Below, piece by piece: positions 40,388-55,941 of a DNA stretch of 64,000 nt. A program made the translations under genes and the position numbers. Under the pieces are notes generated by a model. The model saw nothing but the letters and a program-made list of their open reading frames with translations, searched no databases and had not been told where the DNA came from. The first letter of the stretch is position 1. The number at the start of each line of letters is the position of its first letter. The stretch is from positions 620,001 through 684,000 of the forward strand of contig OX621170.1 of assembly GCA_951640195.1 (NCBI GenBank), read 5' to 3'. Source of the stretch: Porpolomopsis calyptriformis (taxonomy: Eukaryota > Basidiomycota > Agaricomycetes > Agaricales > Hygrophoraceae).

Positions 40388-42325
40388 TCATCTCGCCTTC
40401 TTTCTCTTCCTTCTTGAAATTCCCCCACCTTTAATCGTCGTCTCTGACGGCGACATCTTCCTTTTCTGTACTATTCTGCCAATCCCACCGTGCCCCGAAT
40501 TTTCTCCCACATCCTTCACGAAACATGAAACAAAGAAGCCATTTGTAGCATCGTCACCTGGGAAACAGCGCACCAACGATAACGGATCGCCTGTGTTGAT
40601 GATCCGGGGGGTTGGTCAACGACACCGTTAGACATGGGATGAAAGAATCGCATTTTACCTGTACAGCCAATCTCCTCCGGTAACCCTCGACGATGCCATG
40701 CGGGTAAAACTTCATTCCGTGAGGCTAGCTTGAATCTTCCGGTTCGAGCCTCGTCTGAGTTGAGAGCTTCACGAACAACGTGTTCATTTTCGGTTGGATA
40801 GATACTACAAGTCGAATACACTATCCTTCTCACAGAGGGAACTGATGTGAATATTTCAATATCGAACTAGTGACTTGATGAAAGGACAGTACCCACATCT
40901 CATGGCGTGCTTGACCATTTTGAGCTGAAAGCATGCGAGTCTGTTTAGACGCTCTTCACTGGCCTCGTGCTCGCCCTCTATAGACTAGAGTCACTTCCTG
41001 TCATGCAAACAAGATGAATCTTGGCACCTGCATCCAAGAGATAGTCCAGACGATTAACAATTCCTGAACCACTACATGATGGATCCAGCAAGCTACAGAA
41101 ATGGTGGAAGTGAGGTAACCTTTAATGGTTGGCAAGCGCTTAACACTTACATGTGTGTGACGGACAAAAATTTTGGATCGCTAGGCTTTACTGCGAGGAA
41201 ATCGATATGGACTGGGCGAACATTTTTGCACCCACTCCTAGCTATCATCATCTGTAGGGTGGAAAATCTTTCTTTGTCCCGCTCAAATGCATAAAGCTTG
41301 GACAAGTCAAGCTTCGAGATAGTCAACAATGGGATGCCAGTCATCACTACTCACTGTCCCCTTGTCACTCATGAGAGCACTCAGATGCGAGGTCTTGTTG
41401 CCAGGGGCAGCCGTGGCATCTTTTCAGGGTACTTAGACGGACCGCAAACCACGATAGGAAATATGACGACCCACCAATAATAACGGCATCATCTTTGGCA
41501 GGGGGATCAAGCACAACCGCCGGAAAACAGGAGGCTTTGTCTTGTAGAATGATCTTAGATGATTTATATGACAGATCATCATGGAATTGAACTTGTGGAG
41601 AAAACAAGAGAAGATCGGAGATAAGATCGTCTTTAGAAAATCCTTGGCTGAATGTGAAGTTTGAGTGTAAGTGATGGCGATGAAGAATAGCCCTATCGAT
41701 CAGAAAGCTTTCCTGGATTCAAAGGGTCCGGATAGAACAAACCCTTTTGAGATAAAATATTGAATGGCTTCGTCTGTTGTCCACTTCAGCGTATTTACAC
41801 GGACGTAGCGAGGTATGCGGTCTGGGTTGAGGGTATTATGGTTTTGAAGAGAAATTCTTTCAGAGGGCGGGTTGACAAACCTGTTAGCTGGTTCGTAGGC
41901 CGTATCAGGTCGAGATTGGATTTGGCTAGGAGCCTGACTTTGATCCTTTGGAATTCACTGTGGAGTCGAGTCTTATGCCGCAGGACTGCTTGCTTTACTG
42001 GGCCATCCCCAGCCTGAATGCCATTACACAGGATCATGTCATGCACCAAGACCAGTGCCAGGTTCAATGAAGTGATCTTGCGTTCATCTCGCAAAAGGTT
42101 TGACGTGCTGATGACGTCCGTCAGAACGGGCTTGTCTGCAGAAATCTCCTAAGCGTCGACAGGCAGCGAGGCTTGAAGCTCGTGCTCACACTTTAATGTC
42201 TCGATGACGAGGGCGGCAGTCCTCTTCCGCTCTCTTTCAGGAAGAGATCCGATAACCGCTTTAATTGAAGCCTGCTTCGCATCCAAACGATCGAGAACTT
42301 TAGCGGCCTCAAAATAAAAGTTCAT
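40388..42325 (-). CDS. RCM1: 25S rRNA cytosine-C5 methyltransferase (Rcm1/NSUN5 type)
   Basis: The start 'MNFYFEAAKVLDRLDAKQAS' is typical of the Rcm1/NSUN5 group, so I chose 42325 over the upstream ATG at 42352. Catalytic features: the SAM motif 'ATAAPGNKTSHLSAL' (about 41400-41360), 'LYAFERDKERFSTL', the DPSCSGSG-type motif 'LLDPSCSGSGIVNRLDYLL' (about 41090-41040) and the second cysteine in 'YSTCSIYPTENEHVV'. The final exon (stop at 40388) codes for 'CFPGDDATNGFFVSCFVK' and a basic tail. It should methylate one cytosine in large-subunit rRNA in the nucleolus. Several short introns interrupt it; not all borders were fixed. Confidence 0.85.
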
Positions 42326-42716
42326 TGTGTGTAATTCTAGATATGAACACACAAGTGTTAGGACGAAACAGGACGGTGACGAGCTTCGAAATGCACAGAA
42401 AACTGAAACTCTAACGGGTAGAGCTGTTCAACTCCTAAAAAGAAAAATTGTCAGTCTTGGATTGAAAGGTATCATGGAAATAAACAGGGAATTTCAGGAT
42501 GAAAAAATGGTATCCGTCACTCCGATAAGGCCAGTCGGACAATGTAGATAAGACTCGAATGCATCATCAAATGAAACAAGGATATGCCCTTGACGCACCA
42601 GTTTTGCCCTCGGTAACCCGCCTTGACCTTTTTTTTGAGATGTGAGGCGTGAGAACCAAATTGACGCGTCCATCCCAGCCGTAACATACGCGTGTCTTTC
42701 TCATACACGCCTTCCA
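42326..42716. other. Divergent intergenic region
   Basis: 391 bp between the methyltransferase and DnaJ starts. It should contain both promoters. No conserved element recognised. Confidence 0.5.
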
Positions 42717-44615
42717 AGTAGGTCGATCTCTCCAGAAACATACATACCGCATACAGCTCACTGAATGCTACGATTAAGTGCCAGTTGAAACAGCTCTTTA
42801 CGATCTTCTCGATGTTTCGCCAGATGCTACTGAAGGTGCGCGATAATTCCTTTGACTTCACCAAGCAAACACCGTTGCTCACCATAATAAGCAGTTGAAT
42901 TAAAGAAGGCTTATCGCAAAAAGGTGCCTTCATTCTTACGCTGGAGCACCAAATAAGATCGATCTAACATCCCACAGGCAAAAGAACACCACCCGGTACG
43001 TGATCTCTTAGCTTTTGCAATCGAGTCAATGACGCCGGAAGGGTACGGGATTAGGACAAAGTTCGTCAATCGTCTGCGTCCACTATTTCCCTCTGAGCCG
43101 TGTTCCAGAACCCCAACGATCCTGAGGCTGGTCGGAAGTTTCAAGAAATAGCCGCTGCGTTTGTTCAAGCAACCATTCTCCAACGCTTTTCTGACGGCTG
43201 GTCTGGTCTGAATTAGTTATGAAATACTCGGCGAGACACAGGCGAGAGCAGTTTATGACGCGCATGGAATGACCGGTTTGGGTGATCGAGACAACCACGA
43301 AGGAATGAATGCTGCGGATATTTTTGCCGAGTTTTTTGGGGCAGGAGGCGTTAGATTCAATTTTGGTACTGGTGCAGGATATCCCGGCCGACGAAGGAGA
43401 GGAGAGGACACGATCATTCCATATGAGGTTACTCTGGAGGATCTTTATAATGGGAAGAACGTAAAAATGAACATGGAAAAAGAGGCGTTATGCAGTACGT
43501 GCAAGGGGTAAGCAAGACTATTATTACGGCACAAACGGGGTCTAAGTCTGCGTCACAATAGCACCGGTGCACGAGGTTTTGCAAAACTAAAACCATGCGT
43601 AACCTGCGAGGGCAAGGGTTGGACGTACATTCCGAGTCAGGTCCGTATTAACAAATGAAAAACCTTGTCTGTGATTAACCTACTCAGATCGCACCTTCGC
43701 GGCTTGGCACATCCAGAGTCGCCTGTTCCAATTGTGATGGAAATGGTGAAAAATTAAGGGAGAAAGATCGGTATGATTTCGCACATGGGTTCATACCAGA
43801 AGTTAATTGTTCGCAGATGTAAGAAATGCAAAGGGACAAAAACTGTCCAAGAGAAAACTCGTCAAGAAATTTTTATTGAGAAAGGCATGTTAGATAACCA
43901 ACGGATTGTCCTTGCTGGTGCCGGAGATCAAGAGGTAACGACCAACCCTGTGAAACTTCTCTGTCGGGTCTGAATAGTTCTCCTAGTTTGGTATTCCGGC
44001 TGGGGATGTAGTATTCATCCTCCAAGCCAAGCCTCACCATTCTTTCGAACGGTCTGGGAACGACTTGCTCACGAAGGTCACCATTACACTTTCGGAAGCT
44101 CTTCTTGGATTTTCTCGCATATTGATCACACATCTCGATGGTCGGGGAGTGCAAGTATCCACACCGCCCGGTAGGATCATAAAACCCGGGGATTCCATCA
44201 TTCTTCGGGAGGAAGGTATGCCGATATACAAGCAAACGGATCAGAAAGGGGACCTTTATCTCATTTTTAACGTCGAGATGCCAGATGAGACATGGCTGAA
44301 GAGCATCGATATCGAGGTGACTGAAAATGGTGTCTGTCAGAGAATGTTTATTTAAAATTTTTCTTCTAGACACTTGAAGCTGTGCTTCCTCCTAAAAAGA
44401 GCGATATTGAGCCAAGGCCTGCAGTAGTAGACAAGGCGAAATTCGAGGAGACCGATATCGTGGATGTGCGTTCACGCTCCTTCCCAGCTGGTCCGAACTT
44501 TTTTGATCGGGACTTTCCTTCGCAGTTTGGTTCCAAAGAGGAAGACTGGGAAGATGAAAGTGATGGAAATTTTGACGAGGGTGGATTAGAGCAGCCGGAT
44601 TGCAATCCGCAGTGA
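42717..44615 (+). CDS. Type I DnaJ co-chaperone (Xdj1/Ydj1-like)
   Basis: The J domain is split into tiny exons: 42779-42835 ('PVETALYDLLDVSPDATE'), 42895-42923 ('ELKKAYRKK'), 42978-42995 ('AKEHHP'), a 6-nt exon 43055-43060 ('DK') and 43109-43158 ('NPNDPEAGRKFQEIAA'). Together they give the HPD motif. A G-rich segment follows, then four CxxCxGxG-type repeats ('CSTCKG', 'CVTCEGKG', 'CSNCDGNG', 'CKKCKG') and the C-terminal substrate domain ('PGRIIKPGDSIILREEGMP'). There is no CaaX box. It should deliver clients to Hsp70. No ATG lies in frame at the N-terminus: position 42778 reads GTG, but an intron 42718-42778 would create A|TG. The stop is at 44613-44615. Confidence 0.87.
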
Positions 44616-45359
44616 CGTTTCGTATCTCGATCGATGGAGTTGATTGAAGCTTCAAGCGAGAGATTAGAGATAAGGCTTTGTAAGCGACTTGGTTTGCTCG
44701 ATTAATGATTTTAATGATTATTTAGCTTCACAACTCAATTCCAGATATGATGGCAATCCCTCCGTGTCGCCCCCATGGCCACCACGATAGGCGGAATAAA
44801 GTCATTTGTGAAACGCATACGGAAGTCAACGAGTCGTGCCAAGATGACCTCCAGGCCAAGATGCATATTATTCAATTTTGAGATCAACCGAAGCCGGTTC
44901 ACAAGAGTTAGAGTGGCCAGTCGATCGCACTTAGCATCATCAGGCCACAATCTGATCGTTATATTACATACTTGCATGGTCACCATGAGGCATGGATGGT
45001 GTATGAAGCTCATGGATCAGATTGATCCAGAGTAGGGACTTTTATGTTCCGGGGTCAAGTTGCTTGGTGCCACAGTTACTAATCTGGCGATGCCTGAGGT
45101 GTGGCTCAAACCAGAGTTTCAACCACGCTAGGATGCTCACGGGTGGCAGTGTAACTCGCAAGGAACATCAGATGAAAGCTTAAAAGGTGTTGTGAACGTC
45201 TGTCTACATCCAATATTGACGGATTGGCGCAATCTGAGTGTTCAAGTCAGAGGCAAACATCAACCAAACAACGTCGGGCATTGCAGCCTTCAACGACGGC
45301 TCTTATTTCACCACCTCCCACCCTGCGATATCGAAAGTAGTGGTGGAAACCACCAGAAA
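44616..45359. other. Intergenic, no gene confirmed
   Basis: Opposed ORFs of 86-92 codons at about 44735-45035 overlap each other and match no family I know. The stretch before 45360 should hold the acetyltransferase promoter; a longer in-frame N-terminus from 45192 is possible but looks non-conserved. Confidence 0.45.
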
Positions 45360-49298
<3,939 letters not shown>

Positions 49299-49360
49299 TG
49301 AAAACGGCGAGTAATATGTACAGTACAGTATATTATTTGGCTACACCTTCTGAACCAAAC

Positions 49361-51041
49361 ATGGTGGCGCACTCAAATCGAGCCACACCGCGAGCCACGG
49401 TTGCCTCCGACGGTCTGGCCTGGATTCAGTCGGTTCATCCTGGTTCACAGATGGAACAAGTTGCCAAGTGAGTCACTCCGCAGAGAACGATATTCGGTAC
49501 ATACCTCATGCTCGTCTGCATGGCGTGCAATCATGTTCCAGCGACGCTACCATGTCCTACAATCAGATCCCGTTGTCTGACAGACGAGACTCCAACATGG
49601 ATAGCACCGTTTCAGTACGTACTTTATGTGTGCTCATTGAACCGATACGGACCCCCTTCCCACCACACCAGAGCTTGGGGCAAGCGTTGGGACCCCACCT
49701 TGCCGCCGTAAATGCGAGGTCCTATCAGGACAACTACCGGCTGTCCGCCTCCCCGCCGATTCCAAACGGACAGAGTCATCCGGGACCGTCCAATGCGCAA
49801 CCACCAATAACTTTCTCGGTTGCCCAACCCGGTGGTTCTCCTCCGATGAAGCGCAAGCAAGTTGACGGCATGATGAGTGGGCAGCTCTCCAAGAAGAGAC
49901 GAGAAGGGGACGAAGGAGAAGGATTCGAGTCGGATGTCGGTGCGCAAGGTGCCAAACATTGGACGGACGAAGAGAAGTCAAAACTGTTCGAGTGGCTAAT
50001 GGGTCAGGGTCAAGACGACCATTGGAACGCCCTGCGTGCGACCAAGAACTCGTGTCTGAGGGAGGTGAGTGTGGCCCACAAGTTTCCTACCCATGTATTA
50101 ATGGATGCGACAGTGTGCCATTGAAGTCTTTGGGGGCAAGAAAACATATCAGGCTCTTAAGGGCTGCTACGAGCGCAACTTCAATCTCTTCTCGCAGATC
50201 TATGCTTTCGAGTCCTATCACGCTCACTCCTCAAGCGGCCCCATCATGGCACTCAGCGAGGCGGATCGTCTTAGGGAGTATGAGCGAAGGCTGCAAAGCG
50301 CTCGCAAGGCTGGTTGCAACGTTGGAAATATAACTGCCCGTGCGATTGATCATTGGCACCGTATTGGATGGTACGATCTTTTTTACCGAAGGTAAGGGTG
50401 ACCGTTTACCCCAGATGCCCGTTCCTCTAATACACGGCAGATGGCACGGGGATCCTGCTACTACGCGGAGGGCCACAGTCCGACATGTCTCTGGGCCATC
50501 TGTCTCCACTGCCGGAGAGGAACTGGATGGTGATGAGGATCAAGTATCTGAATTCCCGGAGTCCGCTCCGGTTGACTCAGCAAATGGGATGAATGGACAT
50601 CCCATTGATCGTTCGCACACAAACTCTTTCGTAAATCCTCAAAACTTGAAAGACTCCGTCCCTCTGCCGTACCCTTCACCTACGTCTTCACAACCGAATC
50701 AAGCTCGCAGTCCCGATTCCACGCCCGTAAACATAGCTATGACGCAAAGTATGATGTCTACGTGCCTGCAGTTCCTTCAGACCCAAATGCAGACGAGTAA
50801 GATGAAGCTGGAGTATTTGCGGCGGCGAGAAGAGCGCGAGGAGAAAGAGAGCACTCAACGGAGAGAGGTGGAGCGCTTGCGTCTAGAACGCGAGGCTGCC
50901 GAATGGGAGCACAACAAGCAGTCAATGGACATGAAGCAAAAAGCGGATCAAGCCATCGAGATTTTAGCCAATCCAATCGTCGATGCATCCGTAAAGCAAG
51001 CTGCTGGGGATTATTTGAAAAGGCTTTTCACGGCGAATTGA
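49361..51041 (+). CDS. SANT/Myb-like DNA-binding protein, function unknown
   Basis: Starts only 62 bp after the MYST stop. The exon pattern is consistent from 'MVAHSNRATPRATVASDGLA'. The central region has 'KHWTDEEKSKLFEWLMGQGQ', a SANT/Myb-like helix with the usual acidic run and tryptophan, and continues 'EVFGGKKTYQALKGCYERNF'. Towards the end is a strongly charged predicted coiled coil (about 50800-50950, 'YLRRREEREEKESTQRREVE'). The ends are rich in Pro, Ser and Gln. The layout resembles trihelix-type or Myb-like regulators of basidiomycetes. I do not recognise a named orthologue, so a role in transcription is inference. Confidence 0.7.
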
Positions 51042-51224
51042 TGGGTTCTTGGATTATTTAATGCCCTTGCGAGGACTGGACATTGTAGTATTAGTATTTC
51101 AATTGTACCATAGGAATACATACCCCAAATTTCTTCATGTTAAGATTCAGGTTTAGTAGCCGCTAAGGCCGATACCAGTGACCATTGTAGACCGGAGGAC
51201 ATTGAGATCCGTAAAGAGGATATA

Positions 51225-51564
51225 TTATGTATCAACTACCTTATAACCCTTCACCTGGGATGGGTCAAGATTACTGCTGAAAGAACGAATAGCGGTGAAA
51301 CTTACTCTGTTCTCCTTCAGCATGAGAAGATATTTTTCCGAAAGCCATTTGCAATTTTCATAGTGATTAACACCCTCAGACTTTTGGCATTTCTCTAGCT
51401 CTTCACGAACTAGCCGGGCTTCCATGGCAAGCACCCAAGACTCGCGAATGTGAGCGTCGCGGGCTTTGAGACGTTCTGAACGAGAGAACGATCAGAGAGG
51501 TTTGGATTGGCAGGATGTGGTTACCTTTTAGTTCTGCGATATGTTCCTCGTTTGTGAGAGTCAT
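51225..51564 (-). CDS. NADH:ubiquinone oxidoreductase small subunit (NDUFB10/PDSW-like)
   Basis: Three exons (51564-51525, 51475-51306, 51254-51225) give 79 residues. 'RDAHIRESWVLAMEARLVRE' and 'GVNHYENCKWLSEKYLLML' followed by 'KGYKVVDT' match the fungal 12-kDa complex I subunit related to NDUFB10. It is an accessory subunit of the membrane arm of mitochondrial complex I. The protein has no cleavable presequence, as usual for this subunit. The two introns are 49-51 nt. The last exon is only 30 nt long including the stop. Confidence 0.85.
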
Positions 51565-52102
51565 TTTGGTCAAGTTGATGGCAATGTCCTGAATTAGTAA
51601 TGTGTGGCTTCATCCCGAATCTATTCCCTCTAAATACTTCGACGTGTGACGATCGTCGGTCCGTAAATCGTTCTTTTCTGTGCAGGTGAAAGTGACGAAT
51701 CATCGTTCAGAATTGACATCAGTGCGATAAGCTATCCGAAGAGTTTGACACTGACTCGAAACGAGCATCGTCGCTAGGGTTCACAGCCGAGTTTTTATAA
51801 TAACTACCCCATCTCAGCCTTGCATCTGCAGCGTGCAATCTCTGGATCCGAGCTTACCAGCCGGGTCGCCAAGTGGGTTGCCGATCAGAAGGTTACTGGC
51901 TACTTTGACTGATCAACAAATGAGCAATCTCGAATTGTATACCTCACGAATTTCGCGTATGGTATCATTCAAATTCTGGGTAATGATTACATATCCAGAA
52001 GGAGGCAGCGGCAGAGATTGCGATAGTTAACGCCTAGTAAACGACAAAATAAGGAGATGGCAGAAATCACGAGCCAAAGATGATAAAAGAGTCCATGCAA
52101 AC
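51565..52102. other. Intergenic, no gene seen
   Basis: 538 bp between the complex I gene start and the WD40 remnant. Only short ORFs without motifs. Confidence 0.5.
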
Positions 52103-52845
52103 TCAAGACGACCATTCGCTGTGCCAAAAACTATACGATCGCCGTTCACAGGGTGCCCATGGTCTATAGGGGACCGGAATCCAGCAAATCGGGTGGTTCT
52201 GAGCGGTGGAAGTCTTCCGCGACATAGCCAAACACCGGACTGGGCGATCGGTAAGCGAGTTCTGGCATAAACTGTCTGATTGCGTGTCTGATTGAACTGA
52301 GCTAAGAATTCCTGTCAAAATGTGAGCTGGGGGCTGCTTCCAGAGCTGAAGAGTATTGTCATTGGATCCAGACACAGTATGCGTGCCATCTGGAGAGATT
52401 GCGGCCGATTGGGCACTATGCCCAGCCAATATCCCTTGAGGTGTTACAATGTGCACCGCTCATTGGATCCCACAGCCGAAGAGTATTGCCAGAGGATCCA
52501 GACACAACACGCATGCCATCGGGAGAGAATGCAACGGAGTTCATTGCGCCGGAATGTCCTTTGAGCGTGTTCAGATGTGCATCACAGCTGAACAGTTTTG
52601 TCGTGGGATCCAGACGCAATACGCATGCCATTGAGGAAGAACTCGACTGAATGAACTCCACTGGAATGTCCTTCTATCGTCCGTATGCATGAATTCCACG
52701 TCTCGCGCAATATATTTTCACCGGAAGGTCCAGTTCTCTTCCATATGTCTTTTTGTTTCCTGAGCGAGCAGTAATCCAGAGTGAAGCGAAGAGGTACCGA
52801 TGGTTCAACAGAATTCATGGGTAAACCGCTCGCAATCATTGGCAT
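52103..52845 (-). pseudogene. WD40-repeat gene remnant with frameshifts
   Basis: On the minus strand three consecutive WD40-type units are legible: '[20 protein letters not shown]', '[20 protein letters not shown]' and '[18 protein letters not shown]', each followed by a G-S-x-D/N-x-T-x-x-L block. They lie in three different frames. The first break is in 'KTVQL', where the conserved Trp codon before '[10 protein letters not shown]' has lost one G (about 52583-52584). The second is near 52445. On the DNA level the units repeat at 112-130 bp (GGATCCAGAC at 52364, 52494 and 52606). Such highly similar WD units are typical of NACHT-WD40 proteins in basidiomycetes; no NACHT part is visible here. 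Confidence 0.75.
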
Positions 52846-53881
52846 TAGTCATCCCTCTGTCCGCTCTCTGGGGATTGGGGTGAGTATTGGCCATTGGAAA
52901 AAAGAAAAGAGAACATACAACAATCGCCTTTTGTGCGTGATCCAATACAAGCAAGCCATTTCAAAGGTCTCCACTTAGACTCAGCACTCCCACCCCGTAC
53001 AGTAGGTATTTCAAAAAAGACTCGTTCACAAGGTCAACAAGAATGTCAGGGAAGATGGCATTCTCTAAGTGCCAAGACCAATGACGACATGCATACCGCA
53101 ATGCAAGCCTTGGCACGCGTCGGAAGGTCGTCCGCCTCGACAGATGTTTCATAACATCAAGACGGGCATGAGCAAGTGATGTATGTTGCGTTTCAACATA
53201 TTTTGGATTTCGACATCGTGTGGGACTTGTTATAAAGCCGAAAAATGAAGGGTTTGAACCACTTGCGTGTCATCATCAGACACCATGATGACCGAATGAA
53301 GATGTCGCAGGTGACACGCTTGATAATCGTTCAAGAACAACGGCGGAGAGTGGGTCTCGGAGGAGAACGATCGTGCCTAGAATCTTCTTCGGCCGATCAG
53401 AAAGAGCAGAGGATATGCGGGGTGTAATGCGGGGACGAGTCTTCCGATGCCGTGGGCGCATTACACAGAAGACGGGCAAGTTGATCTTTCGGATCGCAAT
53501 GGTTGACGCGAAAATGAAAAGTCCAAAAGACATTCGCGCCATTTCCAAGATGATAGGTGTCCAAAGATGAGCCCAAGTAGCATGCCTGCAGCTTCTTTCG
53601 CTATTCGCAAAGTTATTTGCAGCGCGCGAAGATGTCTGCTTCAACTTTTCTTGCGGAAAGGCGTGCAAAAGGCATGCTGAACACGTTCAAAAAAATTAGA
53701 TTATGACGCGGAAGGTATCTGATTGTAAATTCCGACGAAAGGCTTCATGAAGGACGGCAGCTAACATGGCAGATCAGAGAAATGACACAAACAGCGTTCG
53801 ATCAAGTACAACTACAGTCGCGATAGAGGCTAAAACTATGCGTACCCTTCTCTGCATTGTCATTATCGGGCGCATTTTACA
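52846..53881. other. Region without a supported gene
   Basis: Overlapping antisense ORFs at 53245-53668 (up to 130 codons) have Arg-rich composition on both strands and no family motif; I regard them as unproven. The rest is A/T-rich and may hold flanks of the WD40 remnant. Confidence 0.45.
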
Positions 53882-54243
53882 CTAGTCCGATTCTGTGACT
53901 TCAAAATCACGGGCGAAGACGGGCTCGGGCAACTCGCGACGGATCAGGGCTAACTTGGCAGCGGTTGTACCGACTTTGTAGGCCACCTTGACACCTGATT
54001 TTAACTTATGGTGGTGCTTGGACTCTTCAGAGCAGCCTGAACCACCGCAGGATTCCAAACTACGGGCATCATAGATTTTAAGCTCGCGAGGCGTCATCGC
54101 GCTGATATAGGCTTCTCTATACGTTATGTCACAAAGATGATCCATGAGGCATATAATTCAACAGCGCACCTGATGGGGAGAGCAAAGGAAGTGGCATTGA
54201 GAAAGGCAACTGTGCCAATGAGGAAGTAGCTGTATCGGACCAT
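53882..54243 (-). CDS. Small secreted or membrane-anchored protein, unknown
   Basis: Two exons (54243-54170 and 54116-53882) join through a GT-AG intron of 52 nt to a 102-residue protein. The N-terminus 'MVRYSYFLIGTVAFLNATSF' has the form of a signal peptide: a basic start, a hydrophobic core and small residues before 'ALPIREAY'. The mature part is polar, has one Cys pair in 'CGGSGC', a His run 'KHHHKLK' and ends 'DFEVTESD'. Few cysteines argue against a typical Cys-rich effector. An alternative model with an upstream exon from 54479 (MLHQPSHSRPS) is possible. No homologue recognised. Confidence 0.5.
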
Positions 54244-54808
54244 TGGGTGTGAATTTGTGGGTGGCGAAAAGTCGTAAAGTCTCCGGTGACCAGCACGGGA
54301 GTATTGAACAGTCGAGCGCAGCTGGACAGACCCGAAGCATACAGGTGGACTTTATACCTGACGGTGATCGTCAATTTCAATTACCAGTCGGTTGGTGCGG
54401 CGTGAAACGCGTTGCGAGGGTCTCGAATGGCTGGGTTGATGCAGCATAATGCGTAGGTCTTGGCTGGAGCTATGATATATAGGGGCTATGCATTTTGATG
54501 GCGAAATTTTTATCGAGGCTGCATCCCCCAGCTTCGGATGGATACGGTTGCGTCGCGTCGATTGAGATGCCCGTTTCGGTGCCCATTTGAATGAAGCCCC
54601 TGCCGTCATCCTGTTGTTGACATACTTTATGATAACTTTTTCTCTGGTGCTCGTGCTTCGCTCTTCATACGCTCGTTGAGAAATTCATGGTATCTTTACC
54701 ATGATCAGCGGGCTTTGCCGTGCAGCGGCTTATGATTCCAATGAGGATGGCACCTGATAATCCCCCCAGCCGGTTTCAGCACGCATCTGACGTGAAAATA
54801 TACCATCC
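54244..54808. other. Intergenic, possible alternative 5' exon
   Basis: Divergent promoters of the small secreted protein and the enoyl-CoA isomerase are expected here. A minus-strand ORF (54609-54352) containing 'SQRVSRRTNRLVIEIDDHRQ' ends at a GT and could be an upstream exon; this is not supported further. Confidence 0.4.
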
Positions 54809-55941
54809 ATGTCGAGCACTTACCCTCTAAGTTTGCCTTGCGAAAGACCTCTTGTCACACTCACCAACCGTGCGTCGTCTCTCTCTATTCCGACCCACAC
54901 GCGCTCATTAAATTCGACAGCCAAAGAGTCGCTCTGGGTCATCGAGCTTCACAACGGAGAAGATAGCCGTTTGACCGACGTACTGATAGATAGCGGCCTT
55001 AAGCCTGCGCTCGATGCGGTGGAAAGACACTGGCGAGAACAGTGGCGGGAAGCGAAACGTTCCAAGAACAAAAACGGAGGTGGAGGCGCATTGATCCTTG
55101 TCGGAAACAGGAGCCAGGACAAGTTTTTCAGTAATGGTAGGTCCCTCACAGAAAGACCAAGGATTCGATTTTACAGTAAAATTTTCAAGGCCTTGATTTT
55201 GCGAACGCATCGGTTGAATTTTTTATCAGTATGTCTTACCCCCTCTCCTGCCGCATTCCAGGAGACTGATGCGGAGAGCAGAGACGTTCAACCCACTTTT
55301 AGAGCGTATACTCACATTCCCTCGTAACGACAGTCCACCAAGTAAACACCCTGACAACTGACTATCTCTACCTTTCAGTCCCGACCATTGCCGCAATCAA
55401 CGGACACTGCTTTGCTGGAGGATTTATCCTCTCTCTCGTCTGTGATTACCGTGTTATGACAGACGGGAGCCAACGTAACGCTTGGATGTGCATGAATGAA
55501 GTGTGCTCCTTCCTCCCTCCATGAAACGATGACATTCACTGGTTTAAAAGGTTCACTTTGGCGCTACATGGCCGCTTTCCTTTGCCTCACTGGTCCGTGC
55601 CAAGATAGGCGATGGGCGCCTGCAACGGAAAATTGCCCTCGAGGGATATCGGTTTTCTCCGAAAGAGGCACTCGAGTTTGGTATAATCGATCATATCGTC
55701 GCCGGAAACACAGAGGCTGTCCTGTCCAGGGCCGAGTCTGTTGCCAACTCGGTAAGCTCGGCCGCCAAAGAGGGCGTATGGGGAATGATCAAAGTCGGTC
55801 TTTTCTTGGTTTACGACATGGCAGAGCTGACAAGAGTCTCCTTAGACCACTCTCTATCGTGATGCGTTGGAAGACTCTCGGAGAGGCATGAAGATCAGCA
55901 ATGCATTTATCGAGGATGCTGAAGCAAAAGCGAGGTTATGA
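54809..55941 (+). CDS. Enoyl-CoA hydratase/isomerase family protein, probable peroxisomal isomerase
   Basis: A crotonase-fold protein in about seven exons. A 51-nt in-frame intron interrupts 'LVTLTN' early on. Key parts: 'VIELHNGEDSRLT', 'FFSNGLDFANAS' (oxyanion loop), 'LTFPLPTIAAINGHCFAGG', 'LVCDYRVM', 'KIALEGYRFSPKEALEFGII' and the final exon 'YRDALEDSRRGMKISNAFIE', ending 'AEAKARL'. The C-terminal tripeptide ARL fits the PTS1 peroxisome signal. This layout is closest to fungal delta3,delta2-enoyl-CoA isomerases that help degrade unsaturated fatty acids. The usual second catalytic Glu position was not verified, so the exact reaction is inferred. The next gene makes carnitine precursors. Confidence 0.8.

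Noticed and set aside
53245..53668. Pair of antisense ORFs (60 and 130 codons)
   Set aside because: Arg-rich on both strands, no family motif, no splice support.
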